A stretch of 64,000 bases of DNA from Agapetus fuscipes (taxonomy: Eukaryota > Arthropoda > Insecta > Trichoptera > Glossosomatidae), in assembly GCA_951799405.1 (NCBI GenBank), contig OX637344.1:8928001-8992000 (forward strand), written 5' to 3'. Both the position numbers and the translations under genes were made by a program. Numbering within the stretch: the first letter of the stretch is position 1; each line of letters starts with the position of its first letter. Below the pieces are notes generated by a model, which made no database searches, was not told the origin of the DNA, and saw only the letters and a program-made list of their open reading frames with translations. This document shows, piece after piece, positions 46,740 to 56,679 of the stretch.

Positions 46740-47181
46740 GTGTAGAATGTTAGGTTTAAGTTAGAATTACGGTCGTTTGACATTTTGACAATTATATTAA
46801 TTGTACAACTAAACAAATTTCAAAACTTAATTTAACTCGGATATTTCACGAACCGTTTAGAGAGAACTTACATCATTCTCGACGTTTCGTCGGCGACGTA
46901 GCCAAACAAAATAAAAGTGGAATTTGTAACAGACCTAAACATAATTACTACCTTCGTTCGAAGGTATGCAATGATTTGTGACCATATTGTTTTCAAACTC
47001 AGTTCATCCTCAGTCGTCGTGCAGAGAGGATGTTCTCCTGAAGACGTTGGCTACGTCGCCGACGAAACGTCGAGAATGATGTAAGTTCTCTCTAAACGGT
47101 TCGTGAAATATCCGAGTTAAAATAAGTTTTGAAATTTATTTAGTTTTAAAATTAATATAATTGTCAAAATGTGTAGAATGT
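46740..47181. mobile_element. Inverted-repeat retroelement end, Penelope-like candidate
   Basis: Arms of ~124 bp at 46781-46904 and 47048-47171 are inverted copies. The unit is flanked by GTGTAGAATGT directly repeated at 46740-46750 and 47171-47181 (11 bp). The right arm begins with CTGAAGACGTTGGC, a loop, GCCGACGAAACGTCG. Penelope-like elements can carry inverted pseudo-LTRs and variable-length target duplications. No RT or GIY-YIG domain is present in this ~440-bp relic. Confidence 0.5.
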
Positions 47182-48002
47182 GTTTCTGAAAATTGTCCCT
47201 TTTTAGAGGTCATCTACGAATCAAATTGAATTTTTAACATATTAATCTAGCATAATTTTCTCAGATAAATGCGCATTTATTCCTATATTCTACGAGAAAA
47301 AACACTAAAAAAAAGTGTGAAATCCTGTAGGTTGGAAGTTCGTCATGAGCACTTCGATATAATAAGTTTACTTGCTATGAGAAGTTACAAACGAAAAAAT
47401 GCTTTATCCACGATTTCTCAAATCAGTGAATCAGGACTTATTCATTGTAACCTTAAGGTGGAAAAATTGCAGATTAGCCAAACAACAAGCACTGCGAGGA
47501 CTTTATGTTAAAAACTGTTTAAAAGCAGTTGTATAAACTTTTAAACAAATTTTCTTGGATTAAACAAAAGTATTTTTAAGTTCTTTCTTAGAAACACAAT
47601 AGTAATTAGAGGAGTGCTACAAAATTACTGCACTCCTTCATCTCACACGTTACCTAACGAGCATGCGAGTTTTCCCAAGTTCTACACCCCAAGTGTACAA
47701 ACGCCCATTTAAACTCACCCATAGCGAGTCACCAAAAACGTACAGAAAATCAACCTGCGCATCTATTCAGTGGTTAAGCTTTCATACACTTTTGGTGAAA
47801 CGCTATGTTTGAGTTTAAACGTAGAGTACTTTGGGAACTGCAGTCGAGTTGGTGCTTTGAAATTCCGAAAATAAACTTTGCACTCTGCTCCTAAAGAACT
47901 TCAGGTGGAATTCATCCACTTCGTCAGTAATTACGTTTGCAATTATCACAATTCGCATTACAAAGGGTTCAAGAATTTTCTTTGTAATTTAATTCAAACC
48001 TT
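47182..48002. other. AT-rich stretch without gene
   Basis: No recognisable gene or repeat pair. Confidence 0.4.
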
Positions 48003-48345
48003 TAGCAAAAAAATAACAACCTAATTTGTATATTATGAGCTATGTACGGTTAATCATGTGTTACATTTTTGCATGAAACTCTTTCTCACTGAAACTCATC
48101 AAAACGCAACTACAAAAAATATATCCATAAGTATAGAATATGAAATTTATATATTTGTATAGGGGAGAGAGGTAACTTTACCTAAACCAAAAATGAAGAA
48201 ATAACCTAATTTGTTTATTACATGCTATGAACGATCAAACATGTATTTATTTAATTTTTGCATGAAACTCTTGGGTTACTGAAAAGCATGTTTCTGCAAG
48301 AATTGCACGTGGCGTATGGAATCTATTTGTATAAAGAAGGGGGGT
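48003..48345. repeat. Imperfect direct duplication, offset ~184 bp
   Basis: AACCTAATTTG, TTA..AGCTATG, TTTTTGCATGAAACTCTT and TATTTGTATA.. occur in the same order at about 48018-48168 and 48202-48345. The copies differ considerably, so the duplication is old. Confidence 0.6.
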
Positions 48346-48502
48346 GGTCTTACGCCAACCACTTCTGTTAAAGTGCGAGTTTCTCAGCTACTGAGGGGGG
48401 TGGTAAACTTTATAATTATTTTATTTTATACTTGAAATATTATACATATTAGATAATGACACGGAAATTATTTAACACACCCTTGATATGGGTCGAACAT
48501 AT

Positions 48503-48958
48503 TGTTACGTTTTTCCTTGGGGTTCTTTTAATTAAAACACAAGTTTAACACAAGTTAGCCATACAGTTTATTTACACAGACTTTCTTACAATAGATTTAT
48601 TTTTAACAGACTTATTCTAACAGATTTATTTTAACACACTTATTTATTTCGTACAGATTACATTTATTTTACACCATATTGGTCGCCCTAGTAACTAGAT
48701 ACTCCTCTGTGTGAGTGCTTCGAAGACTGACTCGCTTCAGCCCATTGTCGCCCTTCTTATAGCGGAACCTAGGGGCCATTCCGGCCTGCCCTAGAAAGTT
48801 CCACTACCACAGTTGTATAGACGATTCTGGACATATTTATTTCATGAAGAGTCCATTTCCTACCTACATACACACCTTACAATTACAATCGTCTGGGCTA
48901 GAACATTCTCTCAAAACACACGTACACCAATAAGCATCTACCAGTGTATTTCGTTACA
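48503..48958 (-). repeat. 3' LTR of the DEK-carrying element
   Basis: 456 bp, apparently identical to the 5' LTR. A/T-rich AATAAAT words in the second half could serve as the polyadenylation signal. Confidence 0.92.
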
Positions 48959-48972
48959 TTATCCCCCCCTTA
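48959..48972 (-). promoter_or_regulatory. Polypurine tract
   Basis: Minus strand TAAGGGGGGGATAA sits immediately before the 3' LTR. The stop codon of the ORF (TAA, 48961-48959) is the last triplet of this tract. Confidence 0.8.
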
Positions 48973-50671
48973 GGCTGTTCCGCCCCGGAACAGTCTTTTC
49001 TTTAAGAAGGTACGGGCAGTTTGACCCTTTGTTGCATCCAGTGGTCAGGAAAAATGACGTTCCACGGAATTTTCCCCTTAGGGTTTTGCCCGTCATTGCT
49101 GGCTGGTGTGGGGGGGGGTGCTTTCCTCTTGGCGGCCGGCATGGGCACCTTTCCTTGGTTGGGGGCGCCGCCTTGCGTCCCCGGTCGGCCACCGCTTCTC
49201 GGCTCCGCTTGCTCGCCGGCTCCTGCGTCAAAGGATCAGAATCCTTGGTCGTCGGAGCCGCTCTCCTGCTCGGAAACGGAGTTCTCACTCTCGGTCTCGT
49301 CCTCTGACTCGCTGAGTGGCTTCCTGCCGCGCCATGCTTGGGTCGTCCCTTCTGCTTGCTCTGCTTGGCTGAGCCCCTGCGGGCGGGGGCGCGGCGCCTG
49401 CGGGAGGGAGCGCCCCCCTCCCCCACTGACGGGTCAAAGTCAGAGTCCGCCTCCTGTCCGGAGCCACTCGGGTTGTACGAGCCATCTGAATCCCCTAATT
49501 CATCCCTGCTGACTTTGGGTCCCCGCACTTTGGTTTCCGGATCTGTTTCATACTCCTCGTTAGAGTAACCTCTCTTGACAATAGCAGCAGCGGACCTTCT
49601 GGGCCTGCCTCCCGTGGCCTCGCCGCGGTCAGTCACCGGCCTCTCCTTCATCAGCCCCCTGGCGTGCGAGGAGACCTGCTTTGGCAGCAGCAGGAAGCCC
49701 ACCACCCTGCTGACCAGCTCCGTGGGCGCGCCCCTCTTGTCCAAGCCCAGCTTCTCGCACAGCGTCCGCAGCTGCTTGGGCTCCAGCTTCTGCACCTCCT
49801 CCAGCTTGGCCTTGTGCTCAGGCGTGTCCTTCTCAAACTCGTAGCCCTTGAACTTCTTTTTGTTGCGCTTGATGAGGTTCGTGCGGCACAATTGATTGTA
49901 CCGGAACTTTAGGTCCTCCATCTTGAACCTGGAGATGGCCACCTCCACGTCGGGGATGTGGTCGATGGGGATGCCCCGGCCCGCGGGCACGGGCACCGGC
50001 GGCTCCACGGCCTTCTTCTTCTTGGGAGCCTCCTCCACGGCCTCCTCCGCCTTCTTCTTGGGCGCGGGCTTCTTCTTCACACTGTTGGCCTTCTTGGCTT
50101 TGCCCTTCTTGTCCTTGGCGTCCTCATCCTCCTCCTTGGCGTCCGTCTCCTCCTTCGCATCCTTGTCAGCCTTCACCTCGGCCGAGTCACTCTTGCCGTT
50201 TTCAGCCGACTTGACATCATCTTTGTCATCTTTGCTGTCAGCTGCGTCCTCAGCCTTGAGCTGGCCGTTGTTTTTGGCCTTCAGGTCTCCCTTCCCCAAC
50301 TTCTGAGACGACTCATCCTCAGTTGACATATCGGCCTTTTTGTCATCCTGATTATCACTTAATTTTACACTATCAGTGTCCACCGACATTTTTAAGGCTA
50401 GGTTTTTAGCCCTCTCCTCCTTCCAACCAGCTAGGTCTTCCCTCAAGCTCTTGAAGTTGGCAGCCATCTTTGTTTTAAACTCTTCCACGGCTCGCTCGCG
50501 GTCCCCTCCAGACGCCATGACAAAATATGCCGGGTCTTCGCCTGACTGTTCCAAGGCCTCCATGAGGCGTGCTTGTAAGGCCGCCTTCCCTCCTGAGGTC
50601 TCCAGGTCCCTCTCCAGAAGCTCATTCTTAAGCTCATAGGCTTTGAGGTCCTTGATGTTCACCTTAGCCAT
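48959..50671 (-). CDS. Gag-like/SAP N-terminus fused to DEK-type chromatin protein
   Basis: 570 codons from ATG at 50671. Residues 1-94 contain a SAP-like motif (YELKNELLERDLETSGGKAA) and a charged helix (EEFKTKMAANFKSLREDLAG), as in the gag start of some insect Ty3/gypsy elements. Residue 95 is a Met that starts a typical DEK N-terminus: acidic and Lys/Asp/Glu-rich to about 225, then the DEK pseudo-SAP region (IPIDHIPDVEVAISRF ... FKGYEFEKDTPEHKAK, 234-290) and the DEK SAP box (LRTLCEKLGL ... ELVSRVVGFLLLPK, ~297-331), followed by an acidic/basic tail. DEK proteins bind DNA and chromatin in the nucleus. After about residue 449 the frame appears shifted relative to the original gene, and the final ~50 residues are element-derived. 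No introns are present. Expression and function are unknown. Confidence 0.85.
   Translation of the reverse strand: MAKVNIKDLKAYELKNELLERDLETSGGKAALQARLMEALEQSGEDPAYFVMASGGDRERAVEEFKTKMAANFKSLREDLAGWKEERAKNLALKMSVDTDSVKLSDNQDDKKADMSTEDESSQKLGKGDLKAKNNGQLKAEDAADSKDDKDDVKSAENGKSDSAEVKADKDAKEETDAKEEDEDAKDKKGKAKKANSVKKKPAPKKKAEEAVEEAPKKKKAVEPPVPVPAGRGIPIDHIPDVEVAISRFKMEDLKFRYNQLCRTNLIKRNKKKFKGYEFEKDTPEHKAKLEEVQKLEPKQLRTLCEKLGLDKRGAPTELVSRVVGFLLLPKQVSSHARGLMKERPVTDRGEATGGRPRRSAAAIVKRGYSNEEYETDPETKVRGPKVSRDELGDSDGSYNPSGSGQEADSDFDPSVGEGGAPSRRRRAPARRGSAKQSKQKGRPKHGAAGSHSASQRTRPRVRTPFPSRRAAPTTKDSDPLTQEPASKRSREAVADRGRKAAPPTKERCPCRPPRGKHPPPHQPAMTGKTLRGKFRGTSFFLTTGCNKGSNCPYLLKEKTVPGRNSLRGG
49236..49325 (-). 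pseudogene. Out-of-frame acidic DEK tail
   Basis: In the frame one base away from the long ORF the minus strand reads GRKPLSESEDETESENSVSE followed by QESGSDDQGF and a TGA at 49238-49236. This is an acidic Ser/Glu tail of the sort expected after the basic linker of a DEK protein. The long ORF reads the same DNA as an Arg/Pro/Ser/Thr-rich stretch. A one-base loss near 49322-49327 would explain it. Confidence 0.6.
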
Positions 50672-51022
50672 TTTTTATTTTAACAAAAATTTAAATTTAC
50701 TTCAAAATAATTTACTTCAAAACAAATTATTTTACAAAAAAAATATTTTTAAATTTCAAATAATGATATTAGATAATGATTATTTACTTTGCTTCGTCAG
50801 ATCGGCTAATGAGTATTTATTACACTCACACAATATTATTAACACGTTATCTATGTACAATTCAATCAATTTTTTAGCGGGTAACCACACGATCGTTTTT
50901 AATTGAAGTTTAATCAGTTTTATTTAAAACTTTTTTTTTTATTCATTAGTTTTTATTATGTTGTCCAGAAATATTTTTCAATAGTCTTAAGCACAGATTT
51001 TTTTTTTTGGTACTTGGTTTTA

Positions 51023-51040
51023 AATCTCACACCGACACCA
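51023..51040 (-). promoter_or_regulatory. Primer-binding-site candidate
   Basis: Minus strand TGGTGTCGGTGTGAGATT begins one base inside the 5' LTR. The TGG start is the complement of the tRNA CCA end, and the first bases resemble PBS of the leucine-tRNA type. The tRNA identity is inferred. Confidence 0.6.
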
Positions 51041-51041
51041 T

Positions 51042-51497
51042 TGTTACGTTTTTCCTTGGGGTTCTTTTAATTAAAACACAAGTTTAACACAAGTTAGCCA
51101 TACAGTTTATTTACACAGACTTTCTTACAATAGATTTATTTTTAACAGACTTATTCTAACAGATTTATTTTAACACACTTATTTATTTCGTACAGATTAC
51201 ATTTATTTTACACCATATTGGTCGCCCTAGTAACTAGATACTCCTCTGTGTGAGTGCTTCGAAGACTGACTCGCTTCAGCCCATTGTCGCCCTTCTTATA
51301 GCGGAACCTAGGGGCCATTCCGGCCTGCCCTAGAAAGTTCCACTACCACAGTTGTATAGACGATTCTGGACATATTTATTTCATGAAGAGTCCATTTCCT
51401 ACCTACATACACACCTTACAATTACAATCGTCTGGGCTAGAACATTCTCTCAAAACACACGTACACCAATAAGCATCTACCAGTGTATTTCGTTACA
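51042..51497 (-). repeat. 5' LTR of the DEK-carrying element
   Basis: On the minus strand it runs TGTAACG...CGTAACA. A TATA-like TATAAGAA lies at 51300-51293, preceded by a GC-richer stretch and followed by a GACAATGGGC region, so transcription probably starts some 25-30 bp further in. No sequence difference from the other LTR was seen on reading both. Confidence 0.92.
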
Positions 51498-52006
51498 ATA
51501 TGTTTTGGATCTTTGAGATACAAGAAAAGTTTAATTAATTGTACTTAAACAATTGAATTTCTCGTAAAAAGTTAGTGTTTGAATGATGAGTGCACTAGCA
51601 CCGTTACTAATGCTACCAATACACACAAAAACGGCATGCATGACTAACCATCTATAACAGGTGTGAGACAGTGTTTTTGTATGTTTCTTTTTATAAAGAG
51701 AACCTCTACAATGTTATTTTTTTATTGAAACTTTTAAGACCCCCGAAATGTTTCAATTTTTACGGATAATTGTTGAAAACAATGTTGAAACTTGAACCGG
51801 AAAATGAGCAGGGAGGGGTGGCTGGAACCTCTTCAGTCTCTTGACCTTTTTCGCGACTCAGCGTTTTGCCAAAATGTCTGGAAAAATTACAATGTTTCCT
51901 CGCCGTTTAACTTATCTATATTTTTTTAATAATGTCTTCAAAGAAGAAAGTCGTTTTGACTTTTGAAAAATTTCAAACATTTCATCCATTTATATTACGT
52001 TTTTTT
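51498..52006. other. AT-rich stretch without gene
   Basis: No gene or repeat pair seen to the right of the LTR element. Confidence 0.4.
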
Positions 52007-52199
52007 TCTTATAGGTTGATATAAGACTGACTACCGATACAGAAAAAAAAATATTCATTTGGGCATTACTGTCACCCTTGTTTCAGAAAAGGGTCTCAAG
52101 AGCTACAGGGCTTATGTGTATCCGAAGCCATGGGTGCATTGCTTACGAACATGCATTTATCGTAAAACTCAAAAGTAAATATATCTGCGACTTTCCTGT
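52007..52199 (+). repeat. R250, old diverged copy
   Basis: CTTATAGGTTGATATAAGACTGACTACCGATAC, CACCCTTGTTTCAG, AAGAGCTACAGGGCTTATGTG, GAACATGCATTTATCG. A separate tail scrap (ATATATTTGCAACTTAGATTAAAGA) lies at about 52328-52352. Confidence 0.6.
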
Positions 52200-52352
52200 A
52201 TTTTTTTTTTAATTAAAAATTGTATTTTTATTTTGATAAAGGCAAATTGCAACTTGTTTATTTATTGATTTGTTATTAATTTCCATACGATAAATATAAC
52301 ATTTGAATGATTCAAGCTCTAAATGTCAATATATTTGCAACTTAGATTAAAG

Positions 52353-55300
52353 ATAATATTAAGTAAATAATAATAACAAAATCTTTACCTCAATTTTTGT
52401 GGCTCACAGTTTTATAAATGTACACATAGATTTCGTACAAATACAAAAACATAATACAAATACAGTAATACAAAAGTCTTAAAACCATTCTTGAACAATT
52501 TCACGAGTTTTCTGGTTTTTTTTCAAAAGTAAATTGTTATTCAGAAACCTATTTTCATTTCTTTGTTCTTTGAGGCTTAACAATCCACCAAACTCGTAGG
52601 TAAACTTTATTAATTGATTGCACTTCGAAGGTGAGTTTTGTGAATCTGTTATCAAGTGTTCCCAGCAACCAAAACGTTTTTAAAAAAATGTATGGAAACT
52701 AAAACACTCACTAGATGTCAAATGTTGGTTTCTGTGTATTTTTTTTGGTAAACGCTGTGGTTAAGTTAAATTTTATATTGGGGTACTTGTGGATCTTTTC
52801 CATTCCCTGTGTTTCTATGTTAAATGTACCATTTAACGACCGAAAGAAGGTCCCAAAGATAAAGTTTGTTTAGGTGCAGCCAACCATAATTAATCGGTCG
52901 TGATTGGGCCAACTGCGACTTTCCGCTGAAAGCTTTTCCGTTACCGAACACTGCTTGGCAACTGAAGCAATCCTGGCGATTGGCTCTCCAATTAAAATAT
53001 ACGTTTTTTTTTCTTTTTTTTACGCTTATTTTAATACAAAAATTCTTCACAAGTTGTTGAGGTCTAAATTGATCTTACCTTCATCTAAAACAACGCTGTG
53101 AACTTTTAACGAAAAATAAAATTAATTTTCAACAGTTTGTGTATTTATACAGTGAAAATTCCTTTTTTCATGAGAAAGTATAGAAACACAGAGTTTTTGT
53201 TTCACAAGTTGAGCATTTTAGTAGAAAAACATTTTTTTACAAAATCCTTAAAACTTAACAATCTCTTATCAACAAAAAAACTCTCAATTCGTAGTTAGAT
53301 TACACACTAAAATTGTATTACATGAAATTCATGAATTTTATTTGCTTTTTTTCTTGTTTCAAATGCCTGCTAATATTTTTATGACTCTACGTCAAAATCA
53401 CAGAATTAGGCTGACTCCAAATTGGGAACGAAACATTGTTCCTCTCTTAGAATTGGTGAAACAATATAAAAAAAATACTAAAGGAATAATGCAAATTAAA
53501 TTTCATATACTCGAATAAATTCCGACGGAATATTTTTCCGCCGCCAGAAAACGTATTCATCTGCCGGAAAAATGATTTCATTATTATTTTAATACAGGCG
53601 GAAAAGTTTATCTCTTGCGAGCGTTGGCAACCTTTTTTTTCTATATCTATTTACAATTAGTATAAGTCCATGCTTGGATTTTCTTTTTCATTATCTACCT
53701 AAAACAATCATTAAAAAAACTTATTTATTTTTGTTATTAAAAAATGTTAAATTGTGTCAAAACTAAAAAAATATAAATAAGAAATAATTTATTTGAACAA
53801 AAAGCCAGGGATTCCAAACATTTTTTTTATATTTTGTATTGTTTGTGTATTAACATTGTGAAAATTCATATTCAATAATTTGTTAAATTTTTAGGATTCA
53901 AATCAAACACTGTTTTATTTTCACTTCTATAATTATTTTTTTTTTTAATTTTTACAAACGTTTTCGATTTACAATCAACGTCAGGTATTTAAATTTCTTT
54001 TTTTGGCAAAAAACATGCTTAAAGCCCTAATGGAATTCCATGAAAAACCAATACTTTTTATCAAAAGAAATAAAAATCAGCCGCTTTTTCCAAATACTTT
54101 CGGCTACTTCCACGCTTGGTTTCTTTCGATTGATGGTAAACCATGAAACTTATATGAGTCAAATGTACTTACTTTGTAGTATAGATTTCTTTTTAAATAA
54201 TTTGAGGTTTTCTTAATTTTTTTCAGTTCATGTTTTTTATTAAGTAGGCATCTTAATTGTTCAAACCTTCATCTTCATCTTGAAAATATTTTTCGTTTCA
54301 CTGATGGATACGAGCCTCTACTGGTATTATAATTTTGGGCTAAAAATAAGCCCCAAAACTATTAATCATTTCTTCCAGAATACATAATCTATGTTGTTCA
54401 ACTATTTGGATATTTTAGGTTAAGTAAATCGATCCCTAATTTTCTGGAATGGAAATAAAAGCATACTAGTAGCTTTTATTATTATTTCAGAATAAACAAT
54501 TGTCTTTTTTAATTTTTTTTACCTTCTCTTGGAGTATTGATCCCAGCTTATTTATTTTATGAAATTGAATGTTTACTTCCATGCTAATCAAATCACCCCA
54601 ATCCAAATGAAAACACGTGGGGTCAAAAACCCTTATTCACCAAAAAGGGGGATGAGAAAGCTATCACAAAAAAAAAGAAATCAACTCCAATTTCGACCGC
54701 GAGATTTGACAAGTATTCAAATTTCGCACAAAAATATCATTCTTCTTTTATTTGTTCGCAGGTTGCAAATTTCTTCGCGAAAAGAAGAATCTCCAGGACG
54801 AAGAACTGGATAATGACGAGGGCAATCTTCAAGATGTGATGAAAAGATACAAACGAAATATTTGAAGGCACTCCTGAAAAAATGATGAAGCCACAAAATT
54901 GAGCTTTAAATCATTTCATTAAGTAAAACGCCAAGAAAAAAAATATGAAGTTCAACCGAGTGTAAAAGAAAATTGAAAGAAAAAAATCTACTCTAATGTT
55001 ATTCTCAATTAATGTGGAACGTTCTTAATCATTTTTCATGGTTTAAAACAGTTTTATGTTCATATAAAACAGTGTTTTTTTTTTTGCTTTGTCAGAAATG
55101 CTCTTGTTACAAATAGCTTATTAAAGATAATGGTTTTCGGAGCAAATGAAATGGAAATGATTCGACTTTTTGAATAATGGTAGCTTGAGAGTGTGAGATA
55201 ATTCAGAAGAGGGTTTTGTAAGTGAAAATAATATAAAAATAAAATCTATTTAAATGTTTAGTTCAAAGATTTTTTGAGTGAACAAAATGTTGAGAGTGAA

Positions 55301-55618
55301 ACTTTACTTAAATTTTAATTATTTAAAAATCAAATGTAAGCAGCTAATACAGAGAAAAGTAAAATATGAAATTATTTTTTGATGTATTAAAAATAACAAA
55401 TTTCAAAAGATCTTTTGTACTTCAAAAAAATAATTGAGAATTCATTTGTTGCTTTTGAAATTGAAATGAGACGATAAAATGCCACAATTATTGAATTTCA
55501 AAAGAAATTTCAACTTGTTAAAAATAAACATCATAACATCAAAGATTTACGTAAGAAAAAAGCGCTAGTGATGTGTGAAAACAAGAGTATTAAATACATT
55601 TGAAATACCTGTTACAAC
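52353..55618. other. AT-rich upstream region of the K2P exon
   Basis: Very AT-rich and without recognisable coding exon or repeat copy. It may contain the promoter and 5' UTR exons of the channel gene, but I see no element that proves it. No CpG-rich promoter is apparent. Confidence 0.4.
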
Positions 55619-56252
55619 ATGATGCATGAATCATCATCTGGAGCGAATCCATCATCGACTTCATATTCACAGCATCCACTGTACAGGACAAATTCTTGTA
55701 GTCCAAACTCATCGATTCGATCATCTACGTGTTGTTTTGCCAAAAAAAAACCAATGAAGAAGACAAAAAGCTCGAGGGATGATTCTGTTCTTTGTTGTTG
55801 TTGTACTTGTCCCACTCCCACTTCATCCGCATCAGTTTTGACATGCTTGGGAGTGTGTATAATCGTCCTTGTGTATACACTTCTAGGGGCGTTTGCTTTC
55901 ATGGCATTGGAAGGCACAAAGCTAACATACAGAGACACTGAAACTTCTGTTGCTGCTTCCCAAACAAAACCAAGCACTTCAGATAACATGGTTGGTACGG
56001 AAATCCGATCCAAGACCGTGGAAAAGCTTTGGTCAATCACTGAAGACTTGAATATCCTGTATAAAGACAACTGGACGAGGCTTGCGGCCCAAGAAGTGAT
56101 GGAGTTCCAGAATACGCTGGTCAGGGCTATGCGTGGAAGCTCGGGAGTCAGTTTTGGAGATAGAGGTGCCCAGTCATATCGGCATGGATCTCAGCATCGC
56201 TGGTCTTTTGCATCAAGCTTCCTGTATTCACTGACGCTCATCACAACAATCG
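55619..56252 (+). CDS. K2P (TWiK-type) potassium channel, first coding exon
   Basis: Opens ATG ATG at 55619. The cytosolic N-terminus has two Cys clusters (residues 38-39 and 59-64). Transmembrane segment 1 is at about 73-98 (LTCLGVCIIVLVYTLLGAFA). An extracellular cap follows, with a possible N-glycosylation site NWT at 151. The first pore helix and filter start (RWSFASSFLYSLTLITTIG) reach the exon end. The exon stops at 56252 before GTGAGT, splitting the first Gly codon of GYG after its first base, an intron position known to be conserved in K2P genes. Such channels carry background K+ current as dimers in the plasma membrane. TM2-TM4 and the second pore lie in exons not present here. The apparent stop a few codons later is in the intron. 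Confidence 0.9.
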
Positions 56253-56514
56253 GTGAGTAAATATCACGCACTTTTTTACGCTTCCCAACCCTATAACTCT
56301 CTTAAAGTTTGTCACATAAGTACGAATTGTCACTGAATAATTAAGTCAAAACATATTTTTTTAGGAACATTTTAGCCCTCCATTAATTCAATATACAAAT
56401 ATACCTAACTGCTTTTGGAAGCAATTCCGCAAACTTTTTTATAACTCATATCAATAAGGTGGTACATAACAAAGATCGCTTTTTTATATAATACTTTTTG
56501 TATCTTAAGCAAAT

Positions 56515-56679
56515 TGTAGTGTTGGCAAGACTGACTATTTGGAATATTATTCAGATTTGAATAATTGATGTTCCACTGTCGATAAACAAGAGACCGGACA
56601 GTTGAACATCGACCTTCTTGTTGTGAAGTGACATATTGATAATGGAAAAGAAAGAAATGGAAAAAGACTTTAAACCACA
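56515..56679 (+). repeat. 5' LTR
   Basis: TGTAGTGTTGGC...AAACCACA. The gag ATG (56642) lies within it, 38 bp before its end. No clear TATA box. Confidence 0.95.

Larger units (their letters stand above)
48503..51497 (-). mobile_element. LTR retrotransposon carrying a captured DEK-like host gene
   Basis: 2,995 bp from TGTTACG to CGTTACA, flanked by ATAT at 48499-48502 and 51498-51501, a 4-bp duplication typical of Ty3/gypsy insertions. It has two 456-bp LTRs with no difference seen, a primer-binding-site candidate next to the right LTR and a polypurine tract next to the left LTR, which together fix the orientation as minus. The internal 2.08 kb contains one long ORF and no protease, reverse transcriptase, RNase H or integrase motif. 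It must therefore rely on enzymes from a related autonomous element. Its internal GC content stands out sharply from the surroundings. Confidence 0.93.

Noticed and set aside
47034..47070. Active hammerhead ribozyme
   Set aside because: Core letters CTGAAGA and GAAA are present, but an extra base separates A9 from stem II and no stems I/III close it. Reported only as a recurring motif.
48813..50326. Plus-strand ORFs of 60-164 codons opposite the DEK-like ORF
   Set aside because: Antisense shadows in GC-rich coding DNA; no domain pattern.
55612..56070. 152-codon minus ORF opposite the K2P exon
   Set aside because: Antisense shadow of a well-supported exon with pore motif and splice donor.
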